NCBI GenBank assembly: GCA_000328365.1
Contig: KB293181.1
Location: 275,872 to 339,871, forward strand
Source of the DNA: Capitella teleta
Lineage: Eukaryota > Annelida > Polychaeta > Capitellidae
Reading direction: 5' to 3'
Length of the DNA: 64,000 bases
Shown here: positions 61,268-64,000 of the stretch, one piece after another
Position numbering within the stretch: the stretch's first letter is position 1
Layout of the letters: every line of letters starts with the position of its first letter
Made by a program: the position numbers and the translations under genes
The notes under the pieces: model-generated
What the model saw: the letters and a program-made list of their open reading frames with translations, nothing else
Database searches by the model: none
What the model was told of the DNA's origin: nothing

Positions 61268-63689
61268 GTGAGTAAACATTTATCTGCACTCAAATTCCGA
61301 CTTTACCTCCCCCGGCAACATCATCAGCTGGTGGCATTTTCATTTTCCCACCTTACTGACCAACTGAATAGTGGGTTTACTTCCCCTGTGTTTGTACCTT
61401 TCTCGCTTACTTTGGGGTCACATCACATCCGCAAATCCCATTCGCCATGATGATGCGGGCATCTGCGAACTCCATCGATGGACAATGCTTTTTCGTCTTC
61501 ATCTTTAGCGTCATTGGCAACCGCCGATTTTAGTCCAGTTGTACCTCTCGTATTGGTTGTATAGTTACTTGATTGTTTTTAGCATGTCCTTGTCCTGTTG
61601 TGTATCTTATAAAATTAAGTTTTTGAAGTTTTAATTTATTTCCAATTTTCAATGAATGAATGATTTAGCATTAAAAAAAATTATTGAAATTTTGTAACAT
61701 GATACTTTATAGCAAATCCAGGTCAATTTTAATGGCAGGGGTAATTGTTCTCATAGTTCTGATGCCTTAGAAATGTTATAATTCCTCATTCAAAATTTTT
61801 TCCTCAGTTAGCCATTTTTATTTAGGCTTCATGACCTATTAATAATATAATAAGATATAAACTTATATCTTAACTTATAATAATAAGATATAAACTTTTT
61901 GAGTGAATAAGACCAACAGGCCTGCCAGGCCTTGCATTGTGCAATATTACCGTTGTCTCTTTAAATGAAGTTTGAACTCTAGCACCATCTGACTCGCACC
62001 ATTGTGGCCACAGGCTCATGAGGCTGTCCACGCAATTACACGCATTTTTCAATTATGATTCCTGGATGGCAGAGCTCAAAAAGCATGATTACATATTTAT
62101 ATTATTTCAAATTTGTGTACAGTTTTAGTGAATAATCGTATACCCGAGCTCGATCAATATTCAAAGATTTCAAACACTTGTAATGATAGTTCAATGTCAA
62201 GCTCCTCAAACAAACTTCACTACTGGTGTAACTGGTAGGAATATGCAGTGAATTGGTGATAATTTCAGAACTAGTTTTTTGTAATTATTTTTTGATTATC
62301 AGTTTTCTGACCTAGTATTACTAGTCTCAACTAGAGTGTAACTGTTTTGTTAAATGTATCAGTGTATTTCTTCAATTTCAAAGTCAAAACCTCAGTAACT
62401 TTTATCCAACCACAAAAGCCTTCAACGTATCCCTTGTTGTAGATGCACGCATCTAAAAATACATTGTGCTCTTTAAATATTATAATTAATGCAATGATGA
62501 ACTGTGTTATATTTATTCTACACGCCTGGTCAAGTACAGTGGTCTTTTGGACTGTTCCTCGTGCACACAAAGGACACTAACATTATTTATATATTTATTC
62601 TGTTTATACTGTGATGAATAACACTAATTTCTGAATTCAATATATTATCAAAGTAATCAATCCTCTGTGATCATAATCCATATTCAGATGCACATTTTTC
62701 CCATTTATGACGTTATAAATGAGTGCAATTGTAGTGATAATTAATTATAGCCATCAGCAGGCCTCTTGGGACTTCACTTAAGGTGACTTCTGTCTTTGAT
62801 AAGAGTCATGCTCAAGTGGCAGTTTATGTTTTGCTCTCAGCAGATTCAACCCTCTGCATATGAGTGATGAGACTTCATGGTTTATGATATATTCATGGAA
62901 TCCGAGTTTGTGATTATTAATAATAATATACGGGTAATATTTATTATCATTATTATTATCCAAATTTATATACTCACTCAATTTTAGTGTTGTTTTACTT
63001 ATTTATATTATTTTAATTGAAGCGTATTAAATTCTTCCATTGTGGTCCAATTTATATTATGTCTGCACAAAATCTGCCAAATTTCAATCTTGTCAGCTTT
63101 TGATCTTTTGGTCAACCCAAAGTGGGCTTCATTTCATTTACAATTTTTCTCTGCTCTCTGATGATGAGCAGTAGCTGGCACTTGAGTGCTCTCCAATGCT
63201 GAAAGTGATTTATTGTCCTCTCCCTCTCTCTCTCTCATTCTATGCAGTGTTTATATACAGAGTAGATCACCTGTAATGTCCTGATACCTGGAACAGATTT
63301 TCAGGTTGTTGAATTCGTGATAATATTTCATCCTGGCCCGAGTAATTTGTGAATGAATTCCGGCTCCATTGCCAATGTCAACCCCGAGGGCAAAGTTCAA
63401 TGAACTCATTCAAGGTCATTGGCTTGTCTTAATGGTCTTTTGAACGAACCTTGATGCATCTTTATGATCGGCTGTAGCTCTTCTGATCTTTCTGATCTTT
63501 GTTGTCTGTGCACACGTTTGTTTGTCGTCTCAGCATTCAGCACTCTGTCTCCTTATTTCTCTTCACATTTCGTTTACAACCACAAAGTCAAAAGCTAAAT
63601 TTGTCCATGGTGCCATTAACCTGAAATAAATATTTGAGTTAAGTGTGATGAGATAATTTATTAAACTAATGCACTGAGTTAATATTCCT

Positions 63690-63709
63690 GTATATATATA
63701 TATATATAT
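63690..63709 (+). repeat. (TA)n microsatellite
   Basis: Ten TA units. Confidence 0.9.
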
Positions 63710-63987
63710 TCATTTGTATTATGGCTTGGCATGGCTATTGCTAATTGTTAGCTGCGTGCATTAATCATTCCGTTCTCGCTTATATGTTTCTCCAGGGAGT
63801 AGTGTACGTCTCTCTCGCCAGAGGGCCTGCGTTTCGCATGTATGTATAGTACGCAATAAAAAACGTACACAATGATCTGTCAAATGTGCTAATTCTGTTT
63901 CATTTTCATTATTATGCATATTTAGAAATCAGATAGCGAAAGTATTCTGTTTGTTTGTGTGCCAATCAACGCATCCTGTTCGCTACG

Positions 63988-63997
63988 GCGCATGCGC
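63988..63997. promoter_or_regulatory. NRF-1 palindrome at the window edge
   Basis: GCGCATGCGC, a complete NRF-1 core, within the last 15 bases of the window. Confidence 0.45.
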
Positions 63998-64000
63998 AGT

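Larger units (their letters stand above)
61268..64000. other. Right-edge DNA, no gene recognised
   Basis: AT-rich, with (CT)n at about 63217-63237 and (TA)n at 63690-63709. A single TCAAGGTCA receptor site lies near 63411. The window ends in an NRF-1 palindrome (63988-63997), which may mark a promoter just outside. It may be the intron of a gene starting near 61.2 kb. Confidence 0.5.

Overview
The window is nuclear DNA of a bilaterian invertebrate. Genes are split by GT-AG introns, the sequence is AT-rich with many microsatellites, and a 50-N assembly gap lies at 32067-32116. The products (Prospero, mitochondrial DLST, L3HYPDH, a metazoan universal stress protein, a TTLL enzyme) and the fly-like rather than vertebrate-like Prospero domain exclude bacteria and vertebrates. 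The phylum cannot be fixed from sequence alone. I recognised no virus-like element and no CRISPR array.

Layout. 1-640 is low complexity; 640-822 is a decayed LINE reverse-transcriptase fragment. 2166-6793 (minus) is a complete 12-exon DLST gene, the E2 subunit of 2-oxoglutarate dehydrogenase. Its start codon sits in a TISU element with an NRF-1 site just upstream. 9302-23560 (plus) is prospero/Prox: one large coding exon, then three small exons carrying the homeo-Prospero domain. The first of its three introns has the signature of a U12-type (minor spliceosome) intron. The 3'UTR runs to about 25.03 kb.

25-45.6 kb is a gene-poor stretch that may hold prospero regulatory DNA: DR4 and DR5 nuclear-receptor sites, POU sites, CRE palindromes, a (CCAGAG)n minisatellite and the gap.

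45.6-54.3 kb is a compact block with mostly short introns, many of 50-70 bp: L3HYPDH (plus, 46022-47199), a universal stress protein (minus, 47925-48677), a possible small gene (minus, 48891-49094), and a membrane-anchored TTLL enzyme (minus, 51396-54264). The L3HYPDH reading frame lacks 35 nt of a conserved segment. 54.3-64 kb has no recognisable gene, but it holds two promoter-like clusters near 60.9 and 61.2 kb and several NRF-1 palindromes.

The most unusual signals are (i) a dispersed degenerate motif GTTRSTRCCTCYA, with its core TACCTCTA present at least 19 times where about 2 are expected; (ii) ten copies of GCGTTATG, six of them around the L3HYPDH start; (iii) the U12 intron of prospero; and (iv) the 35-nt lesion in L3HYPDH. 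The genes do not form a shared pathway. DLST and L3HYPDH are metabolic, prospero is a developmental regulator, and the TTLL protein modifies other proteins.
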